A stretch of 64,000 bases of DNA from JABFSS01 sp964497975 (GTDB taxonomy: Bacteria; Patescibacteriota; Gracilibacteria; Peribacterales; Peribacteraceae). The notes beneath the pieces are model-generated. The model worked only from the letters and a program-made list of their open reading frames with translations. It made no database searches and had not been told where the DNA came from. Shown here one piece after another: positions 24,201 to 31,941 of the stretch (position 1 is its first letter; each line of letters starts with the position of its first letter). The stretch covers positions 124,001 to 188,000 of the forward strand of contig CAZCFO010000003.1 of NCBI GenBank assembly GCA_964497975.1. The letters run 5' to 3'. The position numbers and the translations under genes are program-made.

Positions 24201-25724
24201 GATCACGTCGATCTCCCCCGACTCCGTGCACCGCCAGATGGGCAGAGGCGTCCCCCAGTACCGGTTGCGCGAGATCGCCCAGTCGCGGGCCCCCTCGAGC
24301 CACCGTCCGAAGCGGCCGTCACGGATATGCTCGGGCACCCAGCGGGTCTGCGCGTTGGTCGCGAGCATCTTCTGCTTGATCTTCTCCACGGCCACGAACC
24401 ACGAGGAGGTGGCATAGTTGAGGAGCGGCGAGTCGCAGCGCCAGCAGTGGGGATAGCTGTGCTTGTAGTTCTCCCTGGAGAACAGCAAACCCTGCTTCTG
24501 CAGCCACTCGGCGATTTTCTTGTCCGTCTTGGTGGGATCGTCGGAGGGCTTCACTTCCACGCCGGCGAAGTCCGTCACCGCCGGAATGAACCTCCCTTCC
24601 ATGGTGATGTGCTGGAGCAGAGGAACCTTCTCCCGCTGTCCGACATTGAAGTCATCCGTGCCGAATCCCGGGGCGATATGCACGATGCCGGTGCCGTCCT
24701 CCGTGGTCACGAAGTCGCCTTCCACGATCCGGAAGCCGGAGGCGGCGTACTCGTCCGCAAAGTACGGAAAGTGAGCGGCATAGCGCTTTCCGATGAGTGT
24801 TTTGCCGGAAAACGGTTTGCCTTCGACCGAGAATTCCTTTCCTTTGAATACCGATTCAGCCCTTGCCTGAGCCACAATATACATCTTCCCGTTGCAAGTA
24901 ACCTTCACGTACTGCGTCTTCGGGTGGACTGCGAGGAAGAGGTTTCCCGGGAGCGTCCAGGGCGTTGTCGTCCAGGCCAGAACGAAGACCGGCCCCTCAC
25001 TCCCGCCCCCTTTCTCCTCGGGAGAGGGGAGCAGCCGGAACATCGCCGTGGCGGACTGGTCCGTGATGTCCTTGTACCCCTGTGTTACCTCGAAGTTACT
25101 GAGCGGTGTGACGCAGCGCGGGCAGATATGCATCGGTTTGTGGCCTTCGTAGATCAATTTCTTATCGAACAGCGAGCGGAAGGCCCACCAGATGCTCTCC
25201 ATGAATTCGGCATCCATGGTGCGGTAATCCCAGTCCATGTCGACCCAGCGGCCCATGCGCTCGACCACCGTGCGCCATTCCTTGGTGTAGCGCTGGACGG
25301 CGCCGCGGCAGAGATCGTTGAAGGCCTTCACACCCATCTTCTCGATCTCCTGCTTGGACCTGATGTTGTGCTCCTTCTCGATGATGTTCTCGATCGGCAG
25401 GCCGTGGCAGTCCCACCCGAAGCGGCGTTCAACTCTCTTTCCCCGCATCGTCTGATAGCGGGGGATCACGTCCTTGATGGTGCCGGCGAGCAGGTGGCCG
25501 TAGTGGGGGAGTCCCGTCGCGAACGGCGGGCCGTCGTAAAAGCTGAACTGTTCCTCCTTCTCGGCCGCTGCCATGCCATTCAACGGATCGCCGGGGATGC
25601 TGCCGTTGCGGCCGGTCCGCAAATGGATGCTGCGCTTGAACGTGTCCTCCTCCTGCCAGTACTTCTGGATGCCCCGCTCGAGGGCGGGGAAATTCTGCCG
25701 GGGATCGACGGGGTCAAACGGCAT
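21288..25724 (-). CDS. ileS: Isoleucyl-tRNA synthetase with two inserted histidine-phosphatase domains
   Basis: I start at MPFDPVDPRQNFP (ATG 25724); a start at 25745 adds 7 residues. HIGH-type motif HYGH is at 74-77, the CP1 editing domain follows, and KMSKRLKNYPEP is at about 1033; this KMSKR form is typical of type-2 (eukaryote-like) IleRS. Between ISRNRYWGTPLPIW and RIPEVLDCWFESG, where other IleRS have a short zinc knuckle, there are about 420 extra residues: domain 1 (LRHAQSQGN, SPLARTRQTAE, EVEFGDYEG, VVTHADP) and domain 2 (LVRHGESEWN, SDLLRTRETAE, RERKMGEWKG, VVTHGGF). Both keep the paired His, Arg and Glu of active histidine phosphatases. Two repeat-derived segments are also in frame. 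The total is 1478 residues against about 1050 in relatives. Confidence 0.95.
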   Translation of the reverse strand: MPFDPVDPRQNFPALERGIQKYWQEEDTFKRSIHLRTGRNGSIPGDPLNGMAAAEKEEQFSFYDGPPFATGLPHYGHLLAGTIKDVIPRYQTMRGKRVERRFGWDCHGLPIENIIEKEHNIRSKQEIEKMGVKAFNDLCRGAVQRYTKEWRTVVERMGRWVDMDWDYRTMDAEFMESIWWAFRSLFDKKLIYEGHKPMHICPRCVTPLSNFEVTQGYKDITDQSATAMFRLLPSPEEKGGGSEGPVFVLAWTTTPWTLPGNLFLAVHPKTQYVKVTCNGKMYIVAQARAESVFKGKEFSVEGKPFSGKTLIGKRYAAHFPYFADEYAASGFRIVEGDFVTTEDGTGIVHIAPGFGTDDFNVGQREKVPLLQHITMEGRFIPAVTDFAGVEVKPSDDPTKTDKKIAEWLQKQGLLFSRENYKHSYPHCWRCDSPLLNYATSSWFVAVEKIKQKMLATNAQTRWVPEHIRDGRFGRWLEGARDWAISRNRYWGTPLPIWRCTESGEIDVIGGRDDLMKRVQIRFTKVTVLRHAQSQGNVSPVYQGKLPGTDLTATGKKQAAAAADRLEKDVTPVTHIYCSPLARTRQTAEVIAKKTGARLIVDERLREVEFGDYEGKSVDFSDLTFVKARRAHKLETGKVESIYHFPGMETWSQVNARILSFMNEMLPRHRGQHVVVVTHADPALNLKHFFTKEEPVKLCNQPYPDFASPHSYFWDHDAGAEIDLHKETVDAIAWPATKADPILNVTLVRHGESEWNVKGLCQGQEGDPPLTAKGREQAKTAGAKLRKQTFDAIITSDLLRTRETAEEISRELGLPIAETSPLFRERKMGEWKGLLLDDIKAKHPLMAESGEFGVHHETPPSGESLSQFLSRARKAYEYLQKHYAGKRVLVVTHGGFIQAFSAVALNLPYKETLQKAPANCEPTDFEISPWVKRIPEVLDCWFESGSMPYAQGHFPFEGPPSPIAMGEGGTAVATAVPGEGSFPPGFPADFIAEGIDQTRGWFYTLTVLSTALFGKPPFMNCIVNGTVLAEDGKKMSKRLKNYPEPLVVVEKHGADAVRFALMSSPAVRGEDLRFSERYVEETVRSVLLPLWNTYSFFVTYANAAQWEPVASRRTSSHPLDQWIRAEVQDLVNRMTEQLDGYDLSATCAQLHDTIDALTNWYVRLSRRRFAGKGGLHTTAEAMSEMNEQDKLDALGTLYDVLLTLCQLLAPFCPFITEDIYLNLVPEEHGSIHLTDWPSTRKLKAGEESLLRKTRLLRTIASLGLKIRSEKKMKVRQPLAKATIAVPGTLAKDLDPAALQLLQEELNVLAVDLVDDPGSIAERYAQVDARKVGPRLGGRVQEIIQAGKRGEFTVEKDGTVVILKERLAPDEAAVLYRGREGEDVAASRGVVIALDVRMTPELELRGKARDLIRAVQQLRKEAGLALGDRIMLSLTGADDILAAHSETVLSALQATMGTVEGEGHSVDLDGQAVTVKFAKA
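22779..22860. repeat. Double palindrome inserted in frame in ileS
   Basis: Positions 22798-22823 are a perfect 26-nt palindrome (half-site GGCACGGCAGTCG). Next to it CCCTCTCCCAT and ATGGGAGAGGG (22825-22850) form an 11-bp stem. Together they encode about 25 low-complexity residues (PPSPIAMGEGGTAVATAV..) between HFPFEG and FPADFIAEG, two segments that are adjacent in ordinary IleRS. Confidence 0.8.
24994..25030. repeat. CCCTCAC...GGGAGAGGGG repeat inserted in frame in ileS
   Basis: This segment resembles the terminal repeats of the DUF559 element at 43113 (CCCTCAC, C-rich stretch, then GGGAGAGGGGA). It encodes LPSPEEKGGGSEGP (about residues 233-246) at the entry to the editing domain, just before VFVLAWTTTPWTL. 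Confidence 0.65.
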
Positions 25725-25737
25725 GCAAGGGGACTTG

Positions 25738-25793
25738 CCCTGCACCGGAGCCCTTCAGCGTTATTCAGGCTTGAGAAAGCGACTGGTGCAGGG
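25738..25793 (-). promoter_or_regulatory. Possible structured leader before ileS
   Basis: CCCTGCACC and GGTGCAGGG (25738-25746 and 25785-25793) could pair over 9 bp around a 38-nt loop, ending 13 nt before the chosen ileS start. No T-box sequence or specifier loop was found, so a tRNA-sensing role is not supported. Confidence 0.35.
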
Positions 25794-25830
25794 TGTGCAT
25801 GCGGAGGATAGCAGATTCTCCGCTATCACA

Positions 25831-26019
25831 TCACTCCATCACGAATGCATCGTTTGTGATGCGGCTCGATCCCTTATTCATACAGTTGCTGATCGCATCC
25901 GCCGCGAAGAACTGATCGGTGTGAATCGCCGGAGCCACGGGCTTGGGGGGAAGTGCAGACGGGAGCATGGGGGATTCGGCGCCCGTATCAGGGAGGAGCT
26001 GTCCTTCGGTGAAAGCCAT
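25831..26019 (-). CDS. Small unknown protein upstream of ileS
   Basis: A 62-residue frame starts at the ATG of 26019 (MAFTEGQLLPD), about 29 nt downstream of a good promoter (26048-26077). The sequence is Pro/Ala-rich with no recognised domain. The frame could be extended to 26058 but that ATG lies upstream of the expected transcription start. It might instead be part of the ileS 5' leader. Confidence 0.4.
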   Translation of the reverse strand: MAFTEGQLLPDTGAESPMLPSALPPKPVAPAIHTDQFFAADAISNCMNKGSSRITNDAFVME

Positions 26020-26047
26020 GATGAAAATGAGAAAAAAGTGGAGACCG

Positions 26048-26077
26048 GTATTATCCACTTTTATTTGAGCAAGTCAA
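26048..26077 (-). promoter_or_regulatory. Promoter of the small ORF/ileS transcript
   Basis: On the minus strand TTGACT (26072-26077) and TAATAC (26048-26053) are separated by 18 nt. Confidence 0.65.
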
Positions 26078-26121
26078 TAATACGGGTATCTCGCCGAACG
26101 AAGTTTTCTGACGGCCATCTC

Positions 26122-26385
26122 TCACTTTCCCTGCCGATTTCGGTTGTACATATCCCTGTCGTGCTGCGTGGTTTCCACCACCTCACGAATGCTGTTCTTT
26201 CGCGCCAGAGTATCGTCGCCGAGAGCGTCTTCCAACGGTACCTCCGACGCTGCGAGTGCACTCTCCAGAACGTCTGCCGGCATATTGCCCTTCTGAATGT
26301 GACCGCGGAGTACAGCGATTTCCTCAGGGGTCATCGGGCCATCCGTGTGTTCGGGATCCTGTCCGGGATAGAGTCTTTTCACCAT
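26122..26385 (-). CDS. Small unknown acidic protein from a leaderless transcript
   Basis: The start is the ATG of 26385 (MVKRLYPGQDPEHTDG); the frame to 26430 runs into the promoter. The 87-residue product is hydrophilic, helical in character (MTPEEIAVLRGHIQKGNMPADVLESALAAS) and unrecognised. It sits directly behind a consensus promoter with the ATG exactly where transcription should start. It shares this arrangement with the next gene upstream (27392), so the two may belong to one regulon. Confidence 0.65.
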   Translation of the reverse strand: MVKRLYPGQDPEHTDGPMTPEEIAVLRGHIQKGNMPADVLESALAASEVPLEDALGDDTLARKNSIREVVETTQHDRDMYNRNRQGK

Positions 26386-26391
26386 GTAGAT

Positions 26392-26420
26392 ATTATAATA
26401 TATATTTACAAATATGTCAA
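26392..26420 (-). promoter_or_regulatory. Perfect sigma-70 promoter, leaderless start
   Basis: On the minus strand TTGACA (26415-26420), a 17-nt AT-rich spacer and TATAAT (26392-26397) match the consensus at all positions. Six nt later comes the ATG of 26385, so transcription should begin at or next to the start codon. Confidence 0.85.
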
Positions 26421-26456
26421 TTATACTCAAATCATGTACAGATTCTCCGCTTTCGT

Positions 26457-27392
26457 TTATGCCAGAACCGCTTTGCCAGGCACACCATAGAAGTCGGCAT
26501 GCGGGCCCTGGCGGTGAAATCCCACCTGTCCTCCATGTCGCTGGACGAACAGAAACGCAGGGAGCACTTTTTTCAGCATGGAACGCTGCTCCAGTTCCAG
26601 GGCTTCGAGGACCACGATGCTTTTTTCATCCAGTATTGCCTCCAGGATCGTGCGGAGGGTGTGAACGGTCTGCCTGGGCGTATGCGTGAACAGGATTTTG
26701 GAGAGCGCTCCATGTTGCTGATAGAGCCAGTTCTGCGGCGGGATGTCATCGAGCCGTGACGTTATTTCCGTCAAACTCCCGATGAACTGCCTGTCCGGAT
26801 CGGCCACATTCCCCGGGATGGGCGTGAACAGTTTCGTCTGCAGGGCCTGATCCAGATTCATGGAAAAATTCGGATTCATGGAGAGGGCGTCTCTCATCCA
26901 GGAAAATTTTATTTTTTCGCCGGCATCTCCCTGCTCTTTCACCGCGGCCCACAGCGTGTCCCGCATCGATTCGAACGGCCGCGAGAGTTGAACCGTGGGA
27001 CTGACGGGCGTGAGCGCATTGACCGTGTTGATGGAACCCGGGAGAAGCTTTCGCGCCTCTGCTATTTCGACGCCGGCGCCCGGACCAAGGAACATCAACC
27101 GTTGCACCTCGTCGGCGCCTGCCTCCCGCAATCGCATGAGTGTTTCGTACGCCGCCCACGTGAGGCCGCGCGTGTTCTCCTTTCGAAGCCCGCGCGCGAG
27201 TTTATACGTGACGGTTGTGTCCAGCTGCGATGAGCGGGGATCCGCCGCATTGGTGAGTTTTTCCGGCACGTGCGCATATCCGTCGGGCGGGCCGAGCGTG
27301 AGCTCATCTTCCCCATTCAGGTAGATGATTCTCTCACCCCGATTCTCCCGGATACTGTCCGTAAATGGAGTCCCAGAGGGTATTTTGATCAC
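26457..27392 (-). CDS. Unknown protein with weak methyltransferase-like motif
   Basis: The start codon is GTG at 27392, 6 nt after a TATAAA box. The 311-residue protein contains VQRLMFLGPGAGVEIAEARKLLPG, reminiscent of the glycine loop of class I SAM-dependent methyltransferases, and SINTVNALTPVSP after it; the rest (IPPQNWLYQQHGALSKILFTHTPRQTVHTL) would fit a methyltransferase core loosely. No catalytic residues can be identified. It lies between the asparaginase gene and the small gene at 26385, all on the same strand but with its own promoter. Confidence 0.65.
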   Translation of the reverse strand: MIKIPSGTPFTDSIRENRGERIIYLNGEDELTLGPPDGYAHVPEKLTNAADPRSSQLDTTVTYKLARGLRKENTRGLTWAAYETLMRLREAGADEVQRLMFLGPGAGVEIAEARKLLPGSINTVNALTPVSPTVQLSRPFESMRDTLWAAVKEQGDAGEKIKFSWMRDALSMNPNFSMNLDQALQTKLFTPIPGNVADPDRQFIGSLTEITSRLDDIPPQNWLYQQHGALSKILFTHTPRQTVHTLRTILEAILDEKSIVVLEALELEQRSMLKKVLPAFLFVQRHGGQVGFHRQGPHADFYGVPGKAVLA

Positions 27393-27398
27393 TTAAAT

Positions 27399-27427
27399 TT
27401 TATACGTTAAATTATTCAAATTGTCAA
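27399..27427 (-). promoter_or_regulatory. Strong sigma-70 promoter, leaderless start
   Basis: TTGACA (27422-27427), a 17-nt spacer and TATAAA (27399-27404) on the minus strand; the GTG start of 27392 follows after 6 nt. The -35 box overlaps the stop codon of the asparaginase gene. Confidence 0.8.
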
Positions 27428-28443
27428 TTTTGCCCGGCAGTCACTTCACCCGCCATATCCGTGCTGAAAATCTCCCCGATCTTCGCCAGGTTCTTCGTCC
27501 GGTGCAGCGCCCATTTCAATTTCACAAACGCCGCTTCCGGCGTCATATCCCTGGTGGGGATCACGCCCAGCTCCATCGCCTGGCGGCCGACTTCGTACAG
27601 GTACATGCGCGTGGTGCCGTAGATGCACTGCGTGCAGATGAGCACGGGGATGCCTTTGTCATGCGCGAGCCGGATGGAGGGCAGCAGCGAGTTCTCCTGG
27701 TTGGGCACGTTGCCCGGACCGAACGACTCGATGATCAGCCCGTCGATGCCGGAGTTGATGACGGCGTCGAGCGTTTCCGACGGGAATCCGGGAACGCATT
27801 TGACCATCGTGACGTTGCCCGCGAACCCGTTCTGCAGGTCCACCATGCCGCTGTGGCGCCGCCGGATGTTCGGGTAGCTCAGTTCCGGCTGCAGGCGGAT
27901 GAACCCGAGTTCCGGGAAGACCGGCGAGATGAACGCATCGCGCTCGCTCTCGCTCACCTTGGTGCTGCGGTTGCCGCGCAGGATCTTGTGCCCGAAGACG
28001 ATCGCGACCTCCGCGAAGTCCATCGTCGCCACCTGGAACGCGTGCACCAGGTTGCTGATGGCGTCGCTGCCCAGGATTTCCGGCGGCACCTGCGCGCCCG
28101 TGATCACCACGGGCTTGCCCAGGTTCTGCAGCGCGAGCGACAGCGCCGAGGCGGTGTAGGCCATCGTGTCGGTGCCGTGGGCGACCACGAAGCCGTCGAA
28201 GTCCGCGTAGTTCTGGCTGATGGCCGATGCGATGGATTCCCAGTGATGCGGCTGCATATTGGTGCTGTCGATGTTGGTGATCGTCTTCGTCTTGATCGAA
28301 AATTCCTCAAGCAGGTGCGTGTCGGTCTTGAGGAGATCCTTCGCGCTCAGGTACGGCGCGAGCGCGGACGTGACGACGTCCTGGCGCATCGCGATCGTTC
28401 CTCCGCAGAAGAGGAGGAGCAGTGAGGGCTTGGGAGTCTTCAT
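27424..28443 (-). CDS. ansA: Type I L-asparaginase
   Basis: The 339-residue enzyme has the N-terminal nucleophile motif FCGGTIAM, the second motif VVAHGTDTMAYTA, VITGAQVPP, a lysine-bearing FGHKILRGNRSTK and the C-terminal LIIESFGPGNVPN...VLICTQCIYGTT. All catalytic residues of the bacterial type I (cytoplasmic) asparaginase family are present, and there is no signal peptide. It converts asparagine to aspartate and ammonia. The gene lies 1 nt after the RSH gene, so they are co-transcribed, an unusual pairing of amino-acid catabolism with stringent-response signalling. Two divergent relatives lie at 30581 and 31942. Confidence 0.93.
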   Translation of the reverse strand: MKTPKPSLLLLFCGGTIAMRQDVVTSALAPYLSAKDLLKTDTHLLEEFSIKTKTITNIDSTNMQPHHWESIASAISQNYADFDGFVVAHGTDTMAYTASALSLALQNLGKPVVITGAQVPPEILGSDAISNLVHAFQVATMDFAEVAIVFGHKILRGNRSTKVSESERDAFISPVFPELGFIRLQPELSYPNIRRRHSGMVDLQNGFAGNVTMVKCVPGFPSETLDAVINSGIDGLIIESFGPGNVPNQENSLLPSIRLAHDKGIPVLICTQCIYGTTRMYLYEVGRQAMELGVIPTRDMTPEAAFVKLKWALHRTKNLAKIGEIFSTDMAGEVTAGQN

Positions 28444-28444
28444 G

Positions 28445-30484
28445 TCAGGGGGTAATGCGGAAGATTTCCAGGATGTGCGGGAGGCTCTGCAGGTACTTGT
28501 AGCCGATCTGCAGCGTGCGCAACCGGTCGGTCCGGAAGCCCAGCGTGACCGACGTGGGAGCGAACTGCAAGAGATGGACGGGGGTATCCAGGAAGCTCTC
28601 CAGCACGGCGATGTCCCGCAGCGGATTCATGTCCGGGAGGAACGTCCATTTGAGCGCGAAATGGAACGGAAAATCGGTCCGGTCCGGCCGGATCTGCAGC
28701 GGGATGATTTCGTGCGAAAAATCCTTCCGTTTCCGCGCCATGCCGGCGGCACTCACGATGTCGATGACGTCGGGGCCCGCCTGGACACCCACGATGGCAC
28801 CCGAACGGAGCTCGTCGACGGACGCGTGCAGCACGTAGCGCATCGCGGTGCCCGTCCGGATGCCCGCGGGGAGCTGGAAGCACGCGGGATCCAGCAGGAA
28901 AAAATCCTGCGGGCGTCCGCGCTCCTCCGCGTACAGGAATGCGTCGATCATGCCGCTGCCCATGCGGTCGAGAACGTTCTCGTCGTGCCTGATGTTCCTG
29001 GCGACATCCTTCTGCCAGCGGATGCTGAAGAACGGATCCATGGTGAAGTTGAGCGCCAGGCGGAACATCTCTTCACCCATCCGCAGCCGCTCGCGGCGCG
29101 GGAGCTCGGAGAGGTAGGCGACGATGTGCTTGTGCGCGAGCGCGGTGTGGATGCAGTACAGGTCGAGCGGCGTCCGCACGCGGTCTTTGCCCCCCTTCAG
29201 CAATTCCACCACGTCCCCGTCGTGCACGAGCTGCTTGAGGCTTCCCGCCTTGCCGTTGACCGATGCGCCGGTGGTCGAAGACCCGGCGTCCTTTCCCGCG
29301 TAATAGGCAAGGTCCAGGACGCTCGCGTACGCGGGAAGGTCGATCGCTTTCTTGGCGCGTCCAAGCACCAGCTGCACGCGGCTGCGTTCCGCGAAAATTT
29401 CGGCCTGCACCCGGTGGAAGAACGCATGGAGATCCTGCTCGCTTTCATCCAGCGTCAGGAGCGCCTCCAGCCAGTCGGGCACGGATTTCCGCCAGCTTTT
29501 GTCTTTCTTCCTGTAGAGCAGAGCCATGCCGAGCTCCGCATGCATGCGCATGGACGCCGTCTGGATGATGAGCGTGACCGGGTTCCCCGAGGACGTCAGC
29601 AGCACCGTGTGCAGCGCCTGGTAGCCGTTGACCTTGGGCGCGGCGATGTAATCCTCGATGTGCCCGGGAAGCGGCGAGGCGAAGGCGTGCGCAGCGCCCA
29701 GCGCCTGGTAGCAGTCGGCGTTGTCGTCGAGGGTCACGAGGACGGTATGGAACGACTCGATGTGCTGCAGCAGCTCCTCCCGCTCCACGGACGCCCCGCG
29801 CACCTCGCGGTAGTGCCTGCGCTGGAGATCCACCGACAGCGACTTCACCCCCTGGCTCTGCAGGGAGCCGGCCAGCCGCGCAGTCCAGTGGTCGAGACTG
29901 CGGTGCTGGCTCTTCCAGGTCTGTGTGAATTTTCGGCTCACGAATTCGCTTTCGACGGGATCCAGAATCCGGAAGCACAGGTCGGCCAGCTCCTCATACC
30001 ACGCGCGGATGCCGAGCAGATGCGCGAGCGGACAGTAGATGTCGAGCGTTTCGCGCGCGATGCGGACCTGCTTTTCCACGGGAACGTATCCGAGCGTCTG
30101 CATGTTGTGCAGGCGGTCCGCGAGCTTGATGAAGAGCACCCGGATGTCCTTGCCCATCGTGCGGAACATCTTGCGGATCGATTCCATGTTCCGCGTCTGC
30201 TTGTCGAACGTTTTTTCCAGCTGCTCCACTTTCGTCACGCCTTCCACCAAGTGCGTCACCACGGGCCCGAATTCCTTTTTGAGGTGCTTTGCCGTCACCG
30301 AGGTGTCCTCGATGGTGTCATGCAGAAGGGCCGCGGTGAGGGTTTCCTCGTCTGCGCCGATGCCCTTCAGAATGTCCGCGACGGACGTGAGGTGCGTCAC
30401 GAAGGGTTCCCCGGAGGTCCTCTTTTGGCCCGTATGCGCCTTTGTGGCGAAGCGCAGGGCCTTGAGGAATTGGGAGGAGGGCAT
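28445..30484 (-). CDS. rel: RelA/SpoT-homologue (RSH) (p)ppGpp enzyme
   Basis: The 679-residue protein has an HD hydrolase domain with H31, LLHDTIEDT (H55, D56) and LADRLHNMQTL. A synthetase region follows (HIEDYIAAPKVNGYQALHTVLL, MHAELGMAL), then a TGS-like segment (SVNGKAGSLKQLVHDGDVVELL), and a C-terminal region. The hydrolase motifs look complete. The synthetase is more divergent: the usual RxKxxxSI segment is not evident and the IQIRT motif reads LIIQT, so synthesis may be weak or lost. It controls stringent-response nucleotides. It is the first gene of an operon with asparaginase. Confidence 0.88.
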   Translation of the reverse strand: MPSSQFLKALRFATKAHTGQKRTSGEPFVTHLTSVADILKGIGADEETLTAALLHDTIEDTSVTAKHLKKEFGPVVTHLVEGVTKVEQLEKTFDKQTRNMESIRKMFRTMGKDIRVLFIKLADRLHNMQTLGYVPVEKQVRIARETLDIYCPLAHLLGIRAWYEELADLCFRILDPVESEFVSRKFTQTWKSQHRSLDHWTARLAGSLQSQGVKSLSVDLQRRHYREVRGASVEREELLQHIESFHTVLVTLDDNADCYQALGAAHAFASPLPGHIEDYIAAPKVNGYQALHTVLLTSSGNPVTLIIQTASMRMHAELGMALLYRKKDKSWRKSVPDWLEALLTLDESEQDLHAFFHRVQAEIFAERSRVQLVLGRAKKAIDLPAYASVLDLAYYAGKDAGSSTTGASVNGKAGSLKQLVHDGDVVELLKGGKDRVRTPLDLYCIHTALAHKHIVAYLSELPRRERLRMGEEMFRLALNFTMDPFFSIRWQKDVARNIRHDENVLDRMGSGMIDAFLYAEERGRPQDFFLLDPACFQLPAGIRTGTAMRYVLHASVDELRSGAIVGVQAGPDVIDIVSAAGMARKRKDFSHEIIPLQIRPDRTDFPFHFALKWTFLPDMNPLRDIAVLESFLDTPVHLLQFAPTSVTLGFRTDRLRTLQIGYKYLQSLPHILEIFRITP

Positions 30485-30513
30485 GGAACAGGGCGTATAC
30501 TACTGAAATGCTC

Positions 30514-30541
30514 TTGTCGGGGGTATCAATCATTCTATAAT
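30514..30541 (+). promoter_or_regulatory. Promoter of the divergent asparaginase-like gene
   Basis: TTGTCG (30514-30519) and TATAAT (30536-30541) are 16 nt apart, in the gap between the RSH gene and the gene at 30581. Confidence 0.65.
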
Positions 30542-30580
30542 GATTTGTAATTTAGTCCAGATTTTCCCGCCAGCATTTTT

Positions 30581-31870
30581 GTGAAACACATCGATCGCGA
30601 CCTGGGCGTCTACATCCTCGGCGGAACTGGGACCTGCGACGAGCATGAAGGCCTGGATGCCGAAGGGAACCCGATCGTCGAAAAAATTCCCCGGAGCGAC
30701 AAGATTCGGTTGATGGTCGAAAATGACGTCGATAAGACGGAATTGCTTGCTTTCGACACCATCGAATACGTCGAGCATCCCGAGCTCGCCACCAATCCCC
30801 GGAGGACCGACAGTTCACAATACCGGGAGGAAAACCTCATGCAGATTTCGGCGACGATGCGTGACCTGCTGAAGAGCGGAGACCGCGACTGGTTCGTGAA
30901 AGTGGGATCCGATAACGCTGCCGCAACCCTCCACACCATTGCCGAGAGCGTTCCGCCGTCGTTGCTCGGTGACCGCATCATCTTCGGCCTTGCGTCCCAA
31001 ACACATGCGTCCCCCAACCGGCCGCTTGGACACGAAACGAAGCCCTTTTACACGTATGAAGATCATGAACCGGTCGCATTGTTCGAAGATGCCATGAACC
31101 TGCTCCGGAAGCATCGCGCAGCATTGGCGGGGCGGATTGTCATGTGCTGTCGTTGTCAGGGCGAAACGGAGGACATGCCGCCGCACATGAAAATTTATGC
31201 GCCGCGCGGGCTGCAGAAGGCGAACACCGTCCTCAATCCCTTCCAGTGCCGTTTCGGGACCCTGGGATGGGGCAGCAAAAAAGACGGATGGGAACTGAAG
31301 GACACGAGCGATCGTCCCGAATTCCTTCCCCGCGGAACCGATGATGATTTTCTTCTCCTCCGGGGAGTCGAGGAGATGAACCTGGCTGTGGCGTCCTCGT
31401 ACGCCAACGTCCGCAATGCCATCTATGGAATGATCAACGGAAGAACGTTGCCGGACGGGTCTGTGGAAAAGGGGGGCCTGACAGGCCTCGTTCTGACGGC
31501 CCCGGGCGATGCAAGTCTCCTCGACGTCGATGACGAATTGCAGGCACTCAGCGAAGGCATTGAGTTTGCGGCGCAGAACGGCGTGCCCGTGGGTCTCGGG
31601 GCTGGCCCCCTGCACTCCGCGCAAGCGGACCTGGGCGAGCGCAAGCATTACACGGGAAGCTTCGCGACGATCCGGCAGAAGCTCGATAAGTTCGCGGAAG
31701 GGAGGACGTCCTTGATCGACGGCTTCCCCTTTACGGACGACGAACTGTATTTACTGATCTGTGCTTCAGTGGCGCGGGCCCGCATCCAGAAAAATCTTCA
31801 AGGGGAAGGGATAAGCGAATATTCAACCGAGTACATTCGCCAATACAGAAATTTCCTCAGAGAGCATTAA
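30581..31870 (+). CDS. Divergent asparaginase-fold protein (paralogue A)
   Basis: The start is GTG at 30581. The 429-residue protein follows the order of asparaginase motifs in altered form: VYILGGTGTCDE for the GGTIA nucleophile loop, WFVKVGSDNAAATLHTI for HGTDT, IIFGLASQTHASP for the TGAQ strand, and GLTGLVLTAPGDASLL followed by NGVPVGLGAGPLHSA for the C-terminal domain. A Thr remains in GGT, and TD has become SD. It is longer than asparaginases because of inserts around 190-260. It may act on another amide or only bind a ligand. It diverges from the RSH-asparaginase operon. Confidence 0.65.
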   Translation: MKHIDRDLGVYILGGTGTCDEHEGLDAEGNPIVEKIPRSDKIRLMVENDVDKTELLAFDTIEYVEHPELATNPRRTDSSQYREENLMQISATMRDLLKSGDRDWFVKVGSDNAAATLHTIAESVPPSLLGDRIIFGLASQTHASPNRPLGHETKPFYTYEDHEPVALFEDAMNLLRKHRAALAGRIVMCCRCQGETEDMPPHMKIYAPRGLQKANTVLNPFQCRFGTLGWGSKKDGWELKDTSDRPEFLPRGTDDDFLLLRGVEEMNLAVASSYANVRNAIYGMINGRTLPDGSVEKGGLTGLVLTAPGDASLLDVDDELQALSEGIEFAAQNGVPVGLGAGPLHSAQADLGERKHYTGSFATIRQKLDKFAEGRTSLIDGFPFTDDELYLLICASVARARIQKNLQGEGISEYSTEYIRQYRNFLREH

Positions 31871-31941
31871 TTTGATGAGGAAAACACTTTTCCGTTCCGG
31901 CAGATCCCTTATACTGACTCCTCTTCGCCTTTCCCTGGACC

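Noticed and set aside
25724..25830. T-box riboswitch before ileS
   Set aside because: Neither the conserved T-box sequence nor a specifier hairpin with an Ile codon was found; only a 9-bp stem is present.
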